DNA of 64,000 bases from Caballeronia sordidicola (GTDB taxonomy: Bacteria > Pseudomonadota > Gammaproteobacteria > Burkholderiales > Burkholderiaceae). Position numbers and translations under genes: made by a program. Under the pieces are notes generated by a model. It did no database searches, was not told the DNA's origin, and saw only the letters and a list, made by a program, of their open reading frames with translations. The DNA is taken from positions 52,792 to 116,791 of the forward strand of contig NZ_JNFG01000021.1 in NCBI RefSeq assembly GCF_000729995.1, written 5' to 3'. Below, piece after piece: positions 52,527 to 61,905 of this stretch (positions are counted from its first letter, which is position 1; each line of letters begins with the position of its first letter).

Positions 52527-53555
52527 TTGACTCTTTTGCTCGGAATGGGAATTTTTATTGCAGTGATGGTGTCGGTCGTCGGTGTCGCCGTGGCCATGGT
52601 AGCGACTTCGCCGAGTCCGGAGACGGAGGAGAACGACGTTTTCGGCTTTGCCTCCTTGCAGCCGATGCCCGACTCCAATTTGCCGCCCCTCCTCCGATAC
52701 TCCGCTCGAGACGGCGAACAACTTGCCTATCGCTTCTATGATTCCTCAGCGGACCAGTTGCTGATCTTCGTGCACGGTTCGTCCTATCACGGACGCTCCT
52801 ATCATGCGCTTGCTTCAGCCGTGAGCGCATCGGGCGCAGCGAAGGTAATACTGCCGAATCTCCGTGGCCACTATCAATCCGGCCGCCATCGTGGAGACGT
52901 TGAATACATCGGCCAGTTAGAAGACGATATCGCCGACCTGATTGCCGAGTTGCGAAGACAAGACCATCGAGGAGCCGTCGTCCTCGGGGGGCATTCCAGC
53001 GGCGGCGGATTCGTTATCCGCTTCGCGGGCGGCGTACATGCTCACCTCGTTTCGCGGTTCCTGTTGTCGAGTCCCGTCATTCCGAGTTCCTCGACTCTCA
53101 GAGGGAGGTCGACCAGCGGTGGTTGGGCCCGAGTCCATATGCGCCGCATCATTGGCCTTACTATCCTGAACGCATTGCGCATTCGTGGGTTCAATGGACT
53201 TCCGGTCATAGACTTCAACAAGCCCGTGCGCTTCAGGGATGGTACCGAAACGCTTTCGTACTCCTATCGTCTTACCACGTCTTTTCACCCTCGCAACCGA
53301 TACGTGTCGGATGTGCGAAAGTTGGCGGCCGGAGCAGTCGTTTTGATCGGAGAGGATGACGAGGCGGTCGACGCTCAACGCCTGCGAAAGTTGTTCGATC
53401 GAGAATCTCCCGCGACGCAGTTCAACGTCCTTTCCCACACGAACCACTTCGGGATCTTCACGAGCGACCGCACGCTCAAAATGCTGATTGGATGGTTGAC
53501 GGGTGTTGAAATTCACGCAGCGGTCAAGGCAGGTAAGACGGTTGACTTGGTGTAG
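52527..53555 (+). CDS. Membrane-anchored alpha/beta hydrolase
   Basis: 342 residues from the TTG at 52527, which has GGAGGTACC upstream. One N-terminal helix (LLLGMGIFIAVMVSVVGVAVAM) then an alpha/beta hydrolase core with the oxyanion region LIFVHGSSYHGRSYH, nucleophile elbow LGGHSSGGGFV (Ser), and catalytic Asp (LIGEDDEAVDA) and His (NHFGI). Esterase or lysophospholipase-like. Close to the AraC gene. Confidence 0.85.
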   Translation: MTLLLGMGIFIAVMVSVVGVAVAMVATSPSPETEENDVFGFASLQPMPDSNLPPLLRYSARDGEQLAYRFYDSSADQLLIFVHGSSYHGRSYHALASAVSASGAAKVILPNLRGHYQSGRHRGDVEYIGQLEDDIADLIAELRRQDHRGAVVLGGHSSGGGFVIRFAGGVHAHLVSRFLLSSPVIPSSSTLRGRSTSGGWARVHMRRIIGLTILNALRIRGFNGLPVIDFNKPVRFRDGTETLSYSYRLTTSFHPRNRYVSDVRKLAAGAVVLIGEDDEAVDAQRLRKLFDRESPATQFNVLSHTNHFGIFTSDRTLKMLIGWLTGVEIHAAVKAGKTVDLV

Positions 53556-53744
53556 TCGAATGGTTGTTTCCGGGAAAATCGGCCGTCGGGGTCGACTTCT
53601 GCCCGACGTGGACCGATCAATGGTGGCGCGCTCCGCCAGTTCAGCGTCGGACCGGGTTCGGCCGACAGGAGACATTCGACACGGGCGGCGGAATCGCTGA
53701 CAATCTCGAATCACAACTCCTTCAATTTGCCGAACGCAGCAACG

Positions 53745-54140
53745 ATGACAGAAGACACTACCGATATCTCGGTGCTCGTGCGTGAGTTTTGGACGCTCAT
53801 GGGTTCAAACGACTTTGCATCCGTGCAGGCGGTGTTAGGTGAGCAATTCATCCTGGAATGGCCCCAGTCGAACGAACGCATTCGTGGTGCCGCGCGGTTC
53901 GCACAGATGAACTCGGAGTATCCGGCGCAGGGTCCGTGGCGCTTCGCAGTGAACAGAGTCGTGGCTAACACGGTTAGTGAAGCAGTATCCGATGTGACGG
54001 TTACCGATGGATCCATGACCGCGCGAGCCGTATCGTTTTTCTCAGTCGAAGCCGGCAAAATCACTCGCATCGTTGAATATTGGCCGGAGTCATATGCTGC
54101 CCCCGCCAATCGTGCGCATCTGGTCGAGCGCATCGAGTAG
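53745..54140 (+). CDS. SnoaL-like / NTF2-fold protein
   Basis: 131 residues from the ATG at 53745 (a TTG six codons earlier lacks a ribosome site). Cone-shaped NTF2 pattern (LVREFWTLMGSNDFASVQAVLGEQFILEWPQS ... GKITRIVEYWPESYAAPANRAHLVE). Used in polyketide cyclases or unknown enzymes. Stand-alone; its role is not clear. Confidence 0.82.
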   Translation: MTEDTTDISVLVREFWTLMGSNDFASVQAVLGEQFILEWPQSNERIRGAARFAQMNSEYPAQGPWRFAVNRVVANTVSEAVSDVTVTDGSMTARAVSFFSVEAGKITRIVEYWPESYAAPANRAHLVERIE

Positions 54141-54277
54141 GTGACCGCGTATCGCCAGCGTTGTGCCGGCTAGACCACCGCCGTGAACCGGGCCAATTTA
54201 AGACGATGGGACGAAGTTCAGCCTTACTCTCAGAGATTGCGAAAAGGCTCGTACGTAATTGCGGGCCTTTCCTCGGC

Positions 54278-55846
54278 TCAAGGACCTGCAGTCACCAACG
54301 CTCCATCGATAATGCCGTCGCTGAGCAAAGACAGGCGCCAGATCGCGAATCCATGGTCAAAGCGAGCCTGATAGACGTCCCAGCCTTTGCCGCCGACACC
54401 TATAAATGTCAGAGTTTGCAGTGTGCCTAGTCGATCTAGCGATTCTCTCAAGCGAGGAAGCTGCTCACGAATCGCATCCGCCAGTGCCGGGCTCAGTTCC
54501 GCATAGTTGGGGTTCCCGGCGACAAGTCCTCCGATCAAGCTCCTAAGGGCCGCTTCGCTGCCCGGCGTAGCCGTCTGGGTTTTGATCTTGTCAGCGACAA
54601 AGGTTTCGATCTGCTGTGCGCTCGCCGGATCGATAGGTTGCATTTCGAGCGTGTTTCCAAATTGATGCAGAACTGCCCTCGTCACATGACCTTGCTGATT
54701 GATATCGAAGTTGATCGTGCCTTTGACGGATGGTGCGTAGATCTGTGTCTCACTTTCTGCAAAGTTCTCGATCGTTCTTTCACCCGTGAACGTGGTCAAG
54801 ATACGGTCGCCATCCCGCGTAACCCTCAGCACCGAGAATCCGTTTGCCTTATAGGTTCCGACGTAGCGATCAACGATGTCGGGGGCGAGATGGATGAATT
54901 GGTGGTTGTCCGATGGCTGGGTCATGTTAGGTGGGCTCACTTGCGCTGCAAAAACTACGAGCGCGGTTGAACTGCATACAAGAAATACCGCAGTTATCAA
55001 TCTGGGTTTAACAGCTTTGTGAGTCATGATGCGTAGCCGTCTTTCCAGGAATGATCGCGATTCCGACATACCTGCGACGGATCCGATATAACGCGACTGG
55101 CGCTCGCCGACTGCGATGAGAGTCTCACCGTAAGTCGTGAAATCTTGCCCTCCCTTCAGTACTCGTGCGTCACAGTCAATCTCGATGGCACATCGAAGTC
55201 GTCTTAACTGCCACCAGATCGGCAGATTCCACGGCATAAGCACGATCAGGCACAAGCAAATCGCTAATATCAGCGGGTCGCCTGCCGCAATGTGTGACTT
55301 TTCATGTGAGATAACCGCTGACTGCTGGGCGGGGGATGAGTGTGTCAGCCACATTGGAACAACGATGCGCGGTCGGATAAGGCCGACGACCGCCGGTCCG
55401 ACGTTTTCAGAAATATAAACCGCCGTTCCCGCGACCGTACCTGTCTCCCATTTTCTTTTTCTGGAATGCAGGTTTAACGCGCTTACAAAAAGGAGAAGCG
55501 ACAATGCAAGCGATGCGACACACCATCCACGCTTGAGGACCGCATCCATCGTTTCCAGCCTGGATGGAGCAATCGTAACGTCGATCCAGGTGAGCGGCGA
55601 CAAATGCGCGGACGTAACCTGCCTGAGAGCGACTACCTTCTGCGACACCGTAGAACTAAAGACTTGGGGTACTGTGATTGATATCGACGACATGGCAGTT
55701 GGGATCAACAACGAGGTAGTGATTGCAATCAACCAATACCACCGGCTTGCAGCCCGACGTCGGCGTGCTAAATGCTCGGCGCAAAGAGCGGCTATAGTAA
55801 GCACCGATGACACTGAGATCGCATACGCCATCCATGTCAGCATCAA
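54278..55846 (-). CDS. BlaR1/MecR1-like M56 metallopeptidase antirepressor
   Basis: 522 residues. Four N-terminal membrane helices and an M56 peptidase domain with the zinc motif HEKSH (about residue 180). The C-terminal half does not resemble a penicillin-binding sensor; it contains a DUF3471-like segment (VDRYVGTYKANGFSVLRVTRDGDRILTTFTG) and a helical part. In this family the peptidase cleaves the BlaI repressor after sensing. Overlaps the BlaI-type gene by 4 bases. No beta-lactamase gene lies nearby. Confidence 0.88.
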   Translation of the reverse strand: MMLTWMAYAISVSSVLTIAALCAEHLARRRRAASRWYWLIAITTSLLIPTAMSSISITVPQVFSSTVSQKVVALRQVTSAHLSPLTWIDVTIAPSRLETMDAVLKRGWCVASLALSLLLFVSALNLHSRKRKWETGTVAGTAVYISENVGPAVVGLIRPRIVVPMWLTHSSPAQQSAVISHEKSHIAAGDPLILAICLCLIVLMPWNLPIWWQLRRLRCAIEIDCDARVLKGGQDFTTYGETLIAVGERQSRYIGSVAGMSESRSFLERRLRIMTHKAVKPRLITAVFLVCSSTALVVFAAQVSPPNMTQPSDNHQFIHLAPDIVDRYVGTYKANGFSVLRVTRDGDRILTTFTGERTIENFAESETQIYAPSVKGTINFDINQQGHVTRAVLHQFGNTLEMQPIDPASAQQIETFVADKIKTQTATPGSEAALRSLIGGLVAGNPNYAELSPALADAIREQLPRLRESLDRLGTLQTLTFIGVGGKGWDVYQARFDHGFAIWRLSLLSDGIIDGALVTAGP

Positions 55847-56217
55847 GAGTTCTCCTCGTCCGAGTGTTTATCCAGCAACTCCCGCATGCGACGAATCTGG
55901 TCCGGTTTCAAGTTCCTTTCAGAGACCAGTTGTGCGAATAAAAGCTCAGTCGATCCCTTAAAAAGCTTGCTTGTCAAATGACGCAGCGCGCTCTTCCGGG
56001 CGGCCTGCTGCTTCACTGTAGAGAAGTACCGATGGCCCCGGCCTTCCTCGGTATGCGAAACGTACCTCTTGGTCTCAAGCGTGCGAAGAATGGTGAGCAC
56101 GGTCGTGTAGGCGAGCTCATCGTGGAGAGCAACACGGACGTCTGCCACAATGGAAGGTCCCAGCTCCCACAGTATCTGCATGACGTCGGCCTCGCGGTCT
56201 GTAAGGATGATCTCCAA
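55843..56217 (-). CDS. BlaI/MecI/CopY-family repressor
   Basis: 124 residues: MEIILTDREADVMQILWELGPSIVADVRVALHDELAYTTVLTILRTLETKRYVSHTEEGRGHRYFSTVKQQAARKSAL, the typical wHTH and dimerisation helices. Translationally coupled to the M56 gene. The operators just upstream (56229-56248 and 56280-56296) fit autoregulation. Confidence 0.92.
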   Translation of the reverse strand: MEIILTDREADVMQILWELGPSIVADVRVALHDELAYTTVLTILRTLETKRYVSHTEEGRGHRYFSTVKQQAARKSALRHLTSKLFKGSTELLFAQLVSERNLKPDQIRRMRELLDKHSDEENS

Positions 56218-56228
56218 AAGTGCCTCCG

Positions 56229-56248
56229 TCTACTAAAGGTGTAGTAGA
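56229..56248. promoter_or_regulatory. BlaI/CopY-type operator 1
   Basis: Inverted repeat TCTACTA / TAGTAGA with a six-base spacer, matching the TACTA-type half-sites of the BlaI/CopY family. It lies right upstream of the repressor start (12 bases), consistent with autorepression. Confidence 0.7.
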
Positions 56249-56279
56249 TACTAGCACCCCATCTTTGTTTGTCAACTAT

Positions 56280-56296
56280 AAATCTAGTAGAGATTT
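56280..56296. promoter_or_regulatory. Possible second BlaI-type operator
   Basis: Inverted repeat AAATCT-AGTAG-AGATTT, 60 bases further upstream of the first operator, in an AT-rich promoter region. A weaker match, called from its symmetry. Confidence 0.45.
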
Positions 56297-56567
56297 TTCA
56301 TCGAACGCTCGGAAGATCATTCGATCTAGCGCAGTGGAATGATTTGGTGACGCGTTGATCCGTCCGTACACTACATGGAGATCAACTATCGAGGAAGTAC
56401 CCTGAGCGCAGTGGGTCGCCCTGAGCCGACGCGGGATCGATGACCGGCAGGCGATACCGCCGGTCGGGCATTCGGCCGTGTTCGGCTAGGATCGGTCCGT
56501 CGACTGCTGCATCAAAATGGACGACAATCCCGAAGAGTCACCAATCTCAGCATATTCGGAGAGTCCA

Positions 56568-56939
56568 ATGCCGGTTTCTATGTCCAGGTTGATTCTTTAC
56601 GTCCGTGATGTTGAGTTGCTGAAGTCTTTCTATCAGAGCCAATTCGGGTTTCCGGTCGTCGAAGAAATCGAAAGCGAATGGGCTGTGCTGAAGGCCGGTG
56701 AGATTGAGATTGCTTTCCACAGAGTTGGTGAGCCCTATCGCGAACGATCAAAGCTTCCCAACACTTCGAACGCAAAAATTGTCTTTTCGGTGGAGTCGGG
56801 GCTATCAGAGTTGCGCGAGAAACTGTTGAATGCGGGTGTCCGGATGCGTAACTTGAAGCGCTTCGATGGCTTTGCCCAATTGATGTGCGACGGAGAGGAC
56901 CCCGAGGGAAACGTCTTTCAACTTTGCCAAGCTGAATAG
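56568..56939 (+). CDS. VOC family protein
   Basis: 123 residues from the ATG at 56568 behind GGAGAG. Reads MPVSMSRLILYVRDVELLKSFYQSQFGFPVVEE ... DGFAQLMCDGEDPEGNVFQLCQ; typical VOC double fold. The frame starts at 56517 without better ribosome site. Lies 350 bases from the BlaI start with the operators between, so it may be a BlaI target. Confidence 0.84.
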   Translation: MPVSMSRLILYVRDVELLKSFYQSQFGFPVVEEIESEWAVLKAGEIEIAFHRVGEPYRERSKLPNTSNAKIVFSVESGLSELREKLLNAGVRMRNLKRFDGFAQLMCDGEDPEGNVFQLCQAE

Positions 56940-57156
56940 ATGATGAGCTGGCATCAAGCGATTCGACCGTACCACGGGGGTCGCGTGCCACCGATTGCCA
57001 ACAGGCAGGGTTCGGCCATGAAGGGACACTCGACATGTGGGCAATACAGTACGTCCAATGGCGGATAGCTAGCGGGAAGCGGTCGTCTGCGGGGTGTGGC
57101 GTTCTCCTGGGCTATGGCGTATCCACGCCAACCTCCGGTGAGTCGATGCGCGTTTC

Positions 57157-57648
57157 TCAAATGGCCATTACCATCTCATGCCATGACATGCCGCCATGAT
57201 CGGAACTGGACGGCTTGAGATAGCTATAGCCAAGGCGTTCATACAGCCCGACGTGACGCTCCTTGCACATGAGGTGAATGGTTTTCTTGCCCATCTCAGA
57301 AATCTGCGAGACGAAGGTCCGCATCAGCAACGACGAGTAGCCTTTACCCTGGTGCGCCGGGTCGATCACCACCGACATGATTACGACGTTCGGTGCGGCA
57401 GGGTCGTGCCCGACAAGTTCCTTAAACGCTTCGTCGGACATGACCACTTCGAACGCACACCCGCTGTTGATAAAGCCGATCACTTTCCCGTGGAGTTCCA
57501 TCACAAGGAACCCTTGCGGGTATTGGAAGATGCGAGTGGCAATCTTATTGCGCGTGGCAGCTTCGTCGCCCTCATAGGCCGAAGTCTCGATTTCAAAGCA
57601 GCGGTCAGTATCTGACGGAATCGCTTGTCGGAAGCTCGGAGTTGTCAT
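57157..57648 (-). CDS. GNAT-family N-acetyltransferase
   Basis: 163 residues from the ATG at 57648; longer frame to 57759 would overlap the divergent LysR gene. Acetyl-CoA motif VIDPAHQGKGYSSLLMRTFV, plus LYERLGYSYL. Motif and length fit AANAT-like GNAT enzymes. Divergently located with the LysR regulator at 57754, so probably its target. Substrate unknown. Confidence 0.87.
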   Translation of the reverse strand: MTTPSFRQAIPSDTDRCFEIETSAYEGDEAATRNKIATRIFQYPQGFLVMELHGKVIGFINSGCAFEVVMSDEAFKELVGHDPAAPNVVIMSVVIDPAHQGKGYSSLLMRTFVSQISEMGKKTIHLMCKERHVGLYERLGYSYLKPSSSDHGGMSWHEMVMAI

Positions 57649-57753
57649 CTGCAAGATTCGACCGGGGACCGGCCCATTGAGGTGGAGAAGACAGGATGAT
57701 AAAAAGGAATCAAAATGCATGCGCTGCATTTTCTTCATCCGATACTGCACGTC

Positions 57754-58695
57754 ATGCACGATAGTCTTCGCCGTATTGATCTGAACCTGTTGTTGGTCTT
57801 CGACGCGCTATTCCGGCATCGAAGCGTAGTCTCGGCAGCCGAGGAGCTTTGCCTAAGCTCGTCGGCGTGCAGTCACGCGCTCTCGCGCCTACGTAGCGCA
57901 TTGGGGGACGAGCTTTTCGTGCGCGTCGGGAACGGTATGCAGCCGACCGCAAGAGCCGAACAAATAGCATCGGGCGTCAGCGAAGCATTGCAAAGCCTGA
58001 CGGGCAGCCTGGGGGATTTTGGTCCGTTCGTTCCGTCTGCGAGCAGTCAGACCTTTGTCTTCGCCGCGACTGACTTCACCGCGTTCGCGCTATTACCTCC
58101 CCTGGTTGCAGCGCTGGAATGCGACGCCCCACATATCCGCGTCCGCGTGATTTATTCGACCCATCGCGAGTCGCTGGATGACCTCGCCTCTGGGCGGGTT
58201 CAGTTTGCCCTAGGGTTTTCAGACGAAAACGACAACCAGGAATCCGGACTCGAGTCGCTCGATTGCCTTGCGGACGATTACGTGGTCGCGGTCCGGAAGG
58301 GGCACCCCCGAATCAAAAAAAAGCTGTCGCTAGCTCAGTACCTCGCGGAGCGACACGTCGTTGTCACCCCATGGAACGCAGAGGGCAGCGTTGTCGACGG
58401 GACGCTGCTAAAGTCGGGGCTTGTTCGCGACGTAGCCGTGCAATTGCCGAGCGTGATGGCCGCCCCGTTCATCGTTGCCAATTCTCAACTCCTGATCACG
58501 TTACCTCGACGGGTGGCGCTACAACTGGCGGACGCGATCCCGCTAACAATTTACCCTGCGCCGTTCGATATCCCTCGCTACATACTCAAGGTGTTCTTTC
58601 ATACGCGACATTCCGGGTCGCCAGCGCACCATTGGATGCGTGAACAGATGGTTTCTGCGTTAAGCGCATTGCCGAATCCAGCAAGGACAAGCTGA
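57754..58695 (+). CDS. LysR-family transcriptional regulator
   Basis: 313 residues from ATG 57754: RIDLNLLLVFDALFRHRSVVSAAEELCLSSSACSHALSRLRSALGDELFVRVGNGMQPT, then the effector domain. Divergent from the GNAT gene (105 bases between starts), the classic LysR layout. The longer frame start 57715 is disfavoured by overlap with that region. Confidence 0.92.
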   Translation: MHDSLRRIDLNLLLVFDALFRHRSVVSAAEELCLSSSACSHALSRLRSALGDELFVRVGNGMQPTARAEQIASGVSEALQSLTGSLGDFGPFVPSASSQTFVFAATDFTAFALLPPLVAALECDAPHIRVRVIYSTHRESLDDLASGRVQFALGFSDENDNQESGLESLDCLADDYVVAVRKGHPRIKKKLSLAQYLAERHVVVTPWNAEGSVVDGTLLKSGLVRDVAVQLPSVMAAPFIVANSQLLITLPRRVALQLADAIPLTIYPAPFDIPRYILKVFFHTRHSGSPAHHWMREQMVSALSALPNPARTS

Positions 58696-58888
58696 CCAAA
58701 AGGCAAAGAGCTCCAACGTACGATCGCGCGATTGGCTGATGAACTCGGTTCTTTCTTGAGCCCTGTTGGAATCCGGTAGGCTACGTTCGGCCACGAGACT
58801 ACGGACCTACGACACTTGCATGTAAATCGTTGCTATTCCAGCCCGGTACTAACCGAATGTAGGCGACTCCCAGGAACAGTTAGCGAAA

Positions 58889-59608
58889 ATGGCGAACTCG
58901 ACGAAGTCCGGCATTGCAGAGCCTCCCGCCGGCCATCGGCTTGTGATCGTCGAGGGCATGATGGGTTCAGGCAAATCAACGACCATGCGCCTCATTGCGA
59001 AACACCTGCAAGATTCAGGGCAGCCCGCATTGCCTATTCACGAAAAGACCGAACCCCACCCGGTGCGAGCGACAGACGAGCTCGAACACTGGTTTGAACC
59101 GTGGCGGGATGCAACACCGCAGCATCTCGCAGAGCGTGCACTAATTCGCTGGACCGCCTTTGTTGAGGCAACACGGGCAGACATCCCAATTCCAGTAATG
59201 GACGGTCAACTATTTCATGGCGACCTGACTCACCTGCTGCTGATGGAAGCTGAGTCCCCGCTGATTTCCGGCTACATGCAGGCGCTGGCCGCAGTCATTG
59301 CACCGCTCAATCCGTTCGTGCTGTACCTTTGGCAGGAGGATGTCGAAGAAGCCGTTCGAACAGTCTGCGCAGACCGTGGCCCCGAGTGGATCAACTATCA
59401 GGTGAACTGGAAGCTCGCGGCCCCTTTCTGCGTGCGCAGGGGTTACAAGGGGTTGGAAGGGTTAGTTTCACCGTATCGCGACTACCGCCGAATTACTGAC
59501 GATTTGTTTCGCCAACTACCATTCGCCAAGCTCGCGATTGAGAACTCCGCTGGGGACTGGCAGGCGTACGAGAGGCAAATTCTGCAAGGGTTGCGCTTGC
59601 CGAGCTGA
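58889..59608 (+). CDS. P-loop NTPase, thymidylate/nucleoside-kinase-like
   Basis: 239 residues. P-loop VEGMMGSGKSTTMRLIAK, followed by PIHEKTEPHPVRATDELEHWF, MDGQLFHGDLTHLLLM and LAAVIAPLNPFVLYLWQEDVEEAV. The kinase-like arrangement of strands with a DGQ motif in place of the usual DR-Y/DE motif resembles deoxynucleoside or hypothetical AAA kinases. Substrate cannot be read. No obvious neighbour partner. Confidence 0.72.
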   Translation: MANSTKSGIAEPPAGHRLVIVEGMMGSGKSTTMRLIAKHLQDSGQPALPIHEKTEPHPVRATDELEHWFEPWRDATPQHLAERALIRWTAFVEATRADIPIPVMDGQLFHGDLTHLLLMEAESPLISGYMQALAAVIAPLNPFVLYLWQEDVEEAVRTVCADRGPEWINYQVNWKLAAPFCVRRGYKGLEGLVSPYRDYRRITDDLFRQLPFAKLAIENSAGDWQAYERQILQGLRLPS

Positions 59609-59828
59609 TAGTTGGATCTGCGGCGATTCTTCGGAGCTCAGGACGGCCTGAGCGCGATGTTGCAGCAATTCGATGTAGTGTGGGTCAACGGCGGATGCGG
59701 TCGGTTTCGGATGGAAACGGAAGACGATTTTTTTCGACGCATCTTGTCCGTCAGCATGCGGCCTGCGCGTCATTGTGATGGCGGCCCAAATGCAATTCAT
59801 CCGCCTCAACCCCACGACGGAGGTTCAC

Positions 59829-60200
59829 ATGCAATACCTATTGATGATCTATTCGGAAGAAAACGGCTGGAACCAGATGACCGACAGCGAGCGGCAGCAA
59901 GGCGTTGCCGCCTATCAGGCGTACACCGAATCGTTGAAAAAAGCGGAGGCGCTGGTGGGCGTTAACCGGCTGCAGCATACGAACACGGCCACCACGGTGC
60001 GGCTCGTCGACGGCAAGCCGCAGGTGCTTGACGGACCGTATTCCGATTCGAAGGAGCAGCTCGGCGGCTACTATCTGATCGACGTGCCCAACCTGGACGC
60101 GGCGATCGCGTGGGCGTCGCGTTGTCCCGGCGCGGCGCACGGCCTCATGGAAGTACGCCCGGTCTGGACTGCCCCCTACGACGCGCCATCGGCTGCATGA
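59829..60200 (+). CDS. YCII/DGPF-domain protein, partner of ECF42 sigma factor
   Basis: 123 residues from the ATG at 59829 behind GGAGGTTCAC: MQYLLMIYSEENGWNQMTDSERQQG ... VRLVDGKPQVLDGPYSDSKEQLGGYYLIDVPNLDAAIAWASRCPGA. Overlaps the sigma factor gene by ATGA, a conserved pair in which the DGPF protein gene precedes an ECF42 factor. Confidence 0.92.
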   Translation: MQYLLMIYSEENGWNQMTDSERQQGVAAYQAYTESLKKAEALVGVNRLQHTNTATTVRLVDGKPQVLDGPYSDSKEQLGGYYLIDVPNLDAAIAWASRCPGAAHGLMEVRPVWTAPYDAPSAA

Positions 60201-61486
60201 GTCCGTCCGGCGGCGAGCGTGACGCTGACGGCGCCGCGCATTCGATTGCCGAGGCGGTCGCTCGCCGCAGCTACGGCAAGCTCGTCGCGCTGCTGGCAAT
60301 GCGCACGCGCGACGTCGCCGCAGCCGAGGACGCGCTGGCCGACGCGTTTGCGGCCGCGCTCGCGGACTGGCCGGAGCGCGGCTGCCCGGCGAATCCCGAG
60401 GCGTGGCTGATGACGGTTGCGCGTCGCCGGGCAATCGATGGCGCACGCCATCGCCATGTCGGCGACGGAGTGGCGACCCAGCTCGCGATCCTCGCCGACG
60501 AGATCGACGAGCATGAAGCAGGCGCGTTGCCCGACCGGCGTCTTGCGCTGCTGTTCGCGTGCACGCACCCCGCGCTGGAGGCTGCGATTCGCACGCCGCT
60601 GATGCTGCAGGTGGTGCTCGGGCTCGAAGCGAAGATGATCGCGTCCGCGTTCCTGATGTCGCCCGCCGCGATGAGCAAGCGCCTCGTGAGGGCGAAGAAC
60701 AAGATCCGCGACGCGGGCATTCCGTTCAGCGTGCCCGAGCGCGAGGAGTTGCCCGGCCGTCTCGCATCGGTGCTGGAAGCGGTCTATACGGCGTACGCGG
60801 AAGGGTGGACCGACCCGGTCGGCGGCGATACCGTGCGGCGCGATCTCGCCGGCGAGGCGCTGTTTCTTGCACACCTGCTCGTCGAGCTGCTGCCCGAGGA
60901 GCCAGAGACGCTTGGTCTGCTCGCGCTGATGCTGTATGCGCAGTCGCGGCGCGATGCCCGACGCGATGCGGCCGGCGACTACGTGCCGCTGTCGGCGCAG
61001 GATCCGGCGACATGGAACGCGCCGATGATCGATGCAGCCAACGCACTGCTGGGGCGTGCGAGCGCATTCAACGCAATCGGACGCTTTCAACTCGAGGCCG
61101 CGCTGCAGTCTGCGCACGTGCACCGCTGCCGGACCCATCGCCCCAACTGGGACGAGATTGTGCAGCTCTACGACGCGCTGCTTGCGATCGCGGCGTCGCC
61201 CGTGGTCGCGGTGAACCGCGCGATCGCGCTGGCGGAACGGGACGGCCCGCAGGCGGCGCTCGACGCGCTCGCGCCGTATGCGGACGATCCACGGCTGGCC
61301 GACTACCAGCCGTACTGGGCCGCGCGCGCCGATCTGCTCGCGCGTGCTGGCGCGACGGCCGAAGCGCTCGGCGCGTACGATCTCGCGATTGGCCTCGAGC
61401 GCGATCCGGCCGTGCGCCGGTTCCTGCAGCGCAAACGTATGGAGCTTACGTTTCCATCGAATTCCATTGGCGATGGGCTAAGCTGA
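60197..61486 (+). CDS. ECF42-type RNA polymerase sigma factor with C-terminal TPR-like extension
   Basis: 429 residues from the ATG at 60197. Sigma-2 (AAEDALADAFAAALADWPERGCPANPEAWLMTVARRRAIDGAR) and sigma-4 (LQVVLGLEAKMIASAFLMSPAAMSKRLVRAKNKIRD) regions are followed by a long helical C-terminus (AALDALAPYADDPRLADYQPYWAARADLLARAGATAEALGAYDLAI). No anti-sigma gene is present, as usual for this group, where the C-terminal extension is thought to regulate the factor. Confidence 0.92.
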   Translation: MSPSGGERDADGAAHSIAEAVARRSYGKLVALLAMRTRDVAAAEDALADAFAAALADWPERGCPANPEAWLMTVARRRAIDGARHRHVGDGVATQLAILADEIDEHEAGALPDRRLALLFACTHPALEAAIRTPLMLQVVLGLEAKMIASAFLMSPAAMSKRLVRAKNKIRDAGIPFSVPEREELPGRLASVLEAVYTAYAEGWTDPVGGDTVRRDLAGEALFLAHLLVELLPEEPETLGLLALMLYAQSRRDARRDAAGDYVPLSAQDPATWNAPMIDAANALLGRASAFNAIGRFQLEAALQSAHVHRCRTHRPNWDEIVQLYDALLAIAASPVVAVNRAIALAERDGPQAALDALAPYADDPRLADYQPYWAARADLLARAGATAEALGAYDLAIGLERDPAVRRFLQRKRMELTFPSNSIGDGLS

Positions 61487-61503
61487 TCATGCGAGCTTAG
61501 ATC

Positions 61504-61668
61504 TCAGCTCTTTTTTGAGGTCTTGGCGATAAATGGCGTCGGTGCGTGCTGAGACGTCTCGCTTCCGCACTTCGGGCAACTTGGATGGGCGCTCGCATGT
61601 TCAGCGAGATGTTCAGCGTGCTCGAACAAATGGCCACACTTCTCGCAACGATATTGGTAGGTTGGCAT
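61504..61668 (-). CDS. FmdB-family zinc-ribbon protein
   Basis: 54 residues from ATG 61668: MPTYQYRCEKCGHLFEHAEHL with two CxxC pairs (C8-C11, C31-C34), the FmdB-type putative regulatory zinc ribbon. The open frame continues to 61722 but the MPTYQYRC start is the family one. Function unclear. Confidence 0.88.
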   Translation of the reverse strand: MPTYQYRCEKCGHLFEHAEHLAEHASAHPSCPKCGSETSQHAPTPFIAKTSKKS

Positions 61669-61905
61669 CTGCATTTCTCCAACACGAATCCACCTGGCCG
61701 GCCTGATACGACTTACCAGCACTTTCCGGCACCGTGAAAATTCATTCTAGTGCAGGAAATGCGCAGGCATGCGTCCCAGGTTCGTACTAGGCTTGGATTA
61801 TGGCCAAGGCGCTCGCCGTCCGGCGAAACGTGATGAACTGATACCCGCCTGCTGGCGAAAACCGCTACTCCCCAGTGTTCCTGGCGACATAGAGCGAGGT
61901 CCGAT

